Shown here one piece after another: positions 6,667-7,407 of a DNA stretch of 7,407 bases. A program made the position numbers and the translations under genes. The notes under the pieces are model-generated. The model searched no databases, was not told where the DNA came from, and was given only the letters and a program-made list of their open reading frames with translations. Location: the NCBI GenBank assembly GCA_044867645.1, contig JBIOVI010000070.1, positions 1 through 7,407 on the forward strand, in the 5' to 3' direction. Numbering within the stretch: the first letter of the stretch is position 1; every line of letters starts with the position of its first letter. Source of the DNA: VRUE01 sp044867645. Lineage in GTDB: Bacteria; Actinomycetota; Thermoleophilia; Solirubrobacterales; 70-9.

Positions 6667-6670
<4 letters not shown>
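5450..6670 (+). CDS. icd: NADP-dependent isocitrate dehydrogenase, dimeric eukaryote-like type
   Basis: Catalyses oxidative decarboxylation of isocitrate to 2-oxoglutarate with NADP in the TCA cycle. The 406-residue protein resembles animal cytosolic IDH1 closely from end to end and not the E. coli Icd type. Seen: VVELDGDEMTRIIW (11-24); CATITPDE (74-81); SPNGTIRNILGG (95-106) binding isocitrate; IGRHAFGDQYRATD (131-144) with Arg133, equivalent to human Arg132, and Tyr140; Lys212 in STKNT; metal ligands Asp252, Asp275 and Asp279 in LIDDM and NYDGDVQSD; and HGTVTRH (309-315), whose Arg314 and His315 match the residues that select NADP over NAD. ATG at 5450 is chosen because homology starts there; the upstream reading is an antisense shadow of aidB. 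It overlaps mdh by 4 bases, so the two are almost certainly co-transcribed and translationally coupled. Complete, with no anomalies. Confidence 0.97.
6653..6658 (+). promoter_or_regulatory. Ribosome-binding site of mdh inside the icd 3' end
   Basis: AAGGAG lies 8 nt before the mdh GTG, within the last codons of icd. It is the best Shine-Dalgarno match in front of any start in this window and, with the GTGA overlap, fixes the mdh start at 6667. Confidence 0.85.

Positions 6671-7407
<737 letters not shown>

Overview
This is a GC-rich bacterial chromosome window with GTG starts, GC-ending codons and several genes lacking a clear Shine-Dalgarno sequence. Gene content and style fit a high-GC Actinomycetota member. 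A deep-branching class such as Thermoleophilia is my guess from the protein flavour and cannot be proven here. It carries six protein genes, two of them cut by the window edges. All are recognisable by family; there are no tRNA or rRNA genes, CRISPR arrays or transposase genes.

Layout: on the minus strand, a membrane-associated M28 zinc peptidase (2331-1156) is followed after 63 bp by the succinate dehydrogenase flavoprotein gene sdhA (1092 to beyond base 1). The 63-bp gap holds a strong hairpin. Divergent from the peptidase is a plus-strand site-2-protease-type M50 metalloprotease with two CBS domains (2476-3639). It converges on a minus-strand AidB-type acyl-CoA dehydrogenase (5413-3746). 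Only 36 bp away, and divergent from aidB, begins a plus-strand pair: icd (dimeric NADP isocitrate dehydrogenase, 5450-6670) and mdh (malate dehydrogenase, from 6667 past the right edge), overlapping by GTGA. Three of the six genes (sdhA, icd, mdh) encode TCA-cycle enzymes.

The most striking feature is non-coding. The M50 protease gene is bracketed by two copies of a roughly 115-bp hairpin-forming repeat, element A (2345-2462) and element B (3637-3748), in opposite orientation. Each has an outer stem whose sequence differs between copies while pairing is kept, a 12 x 8 nt internal loop of conserved sequence, an identical 9-bp inner stem, and a variable tip. Both begin and end exactly at TA. 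A fills almost the whole divergent intergenic region and ends 13 nt from each start codon; B fills the convergent gap and its ends supply the stop codon of both neighbouring genes. Two mismatches in B on one strand are G-U wobbles on the other, so the same element-relative strand looks like the RNA strand in both copies. I do not recognise the element; it could be a family of structured RNAs or a TA-targeting miniature inverted-repeat element.

The long open frames antisense to or overlapping these genes are composition artefacts of high GC and are not annotated.
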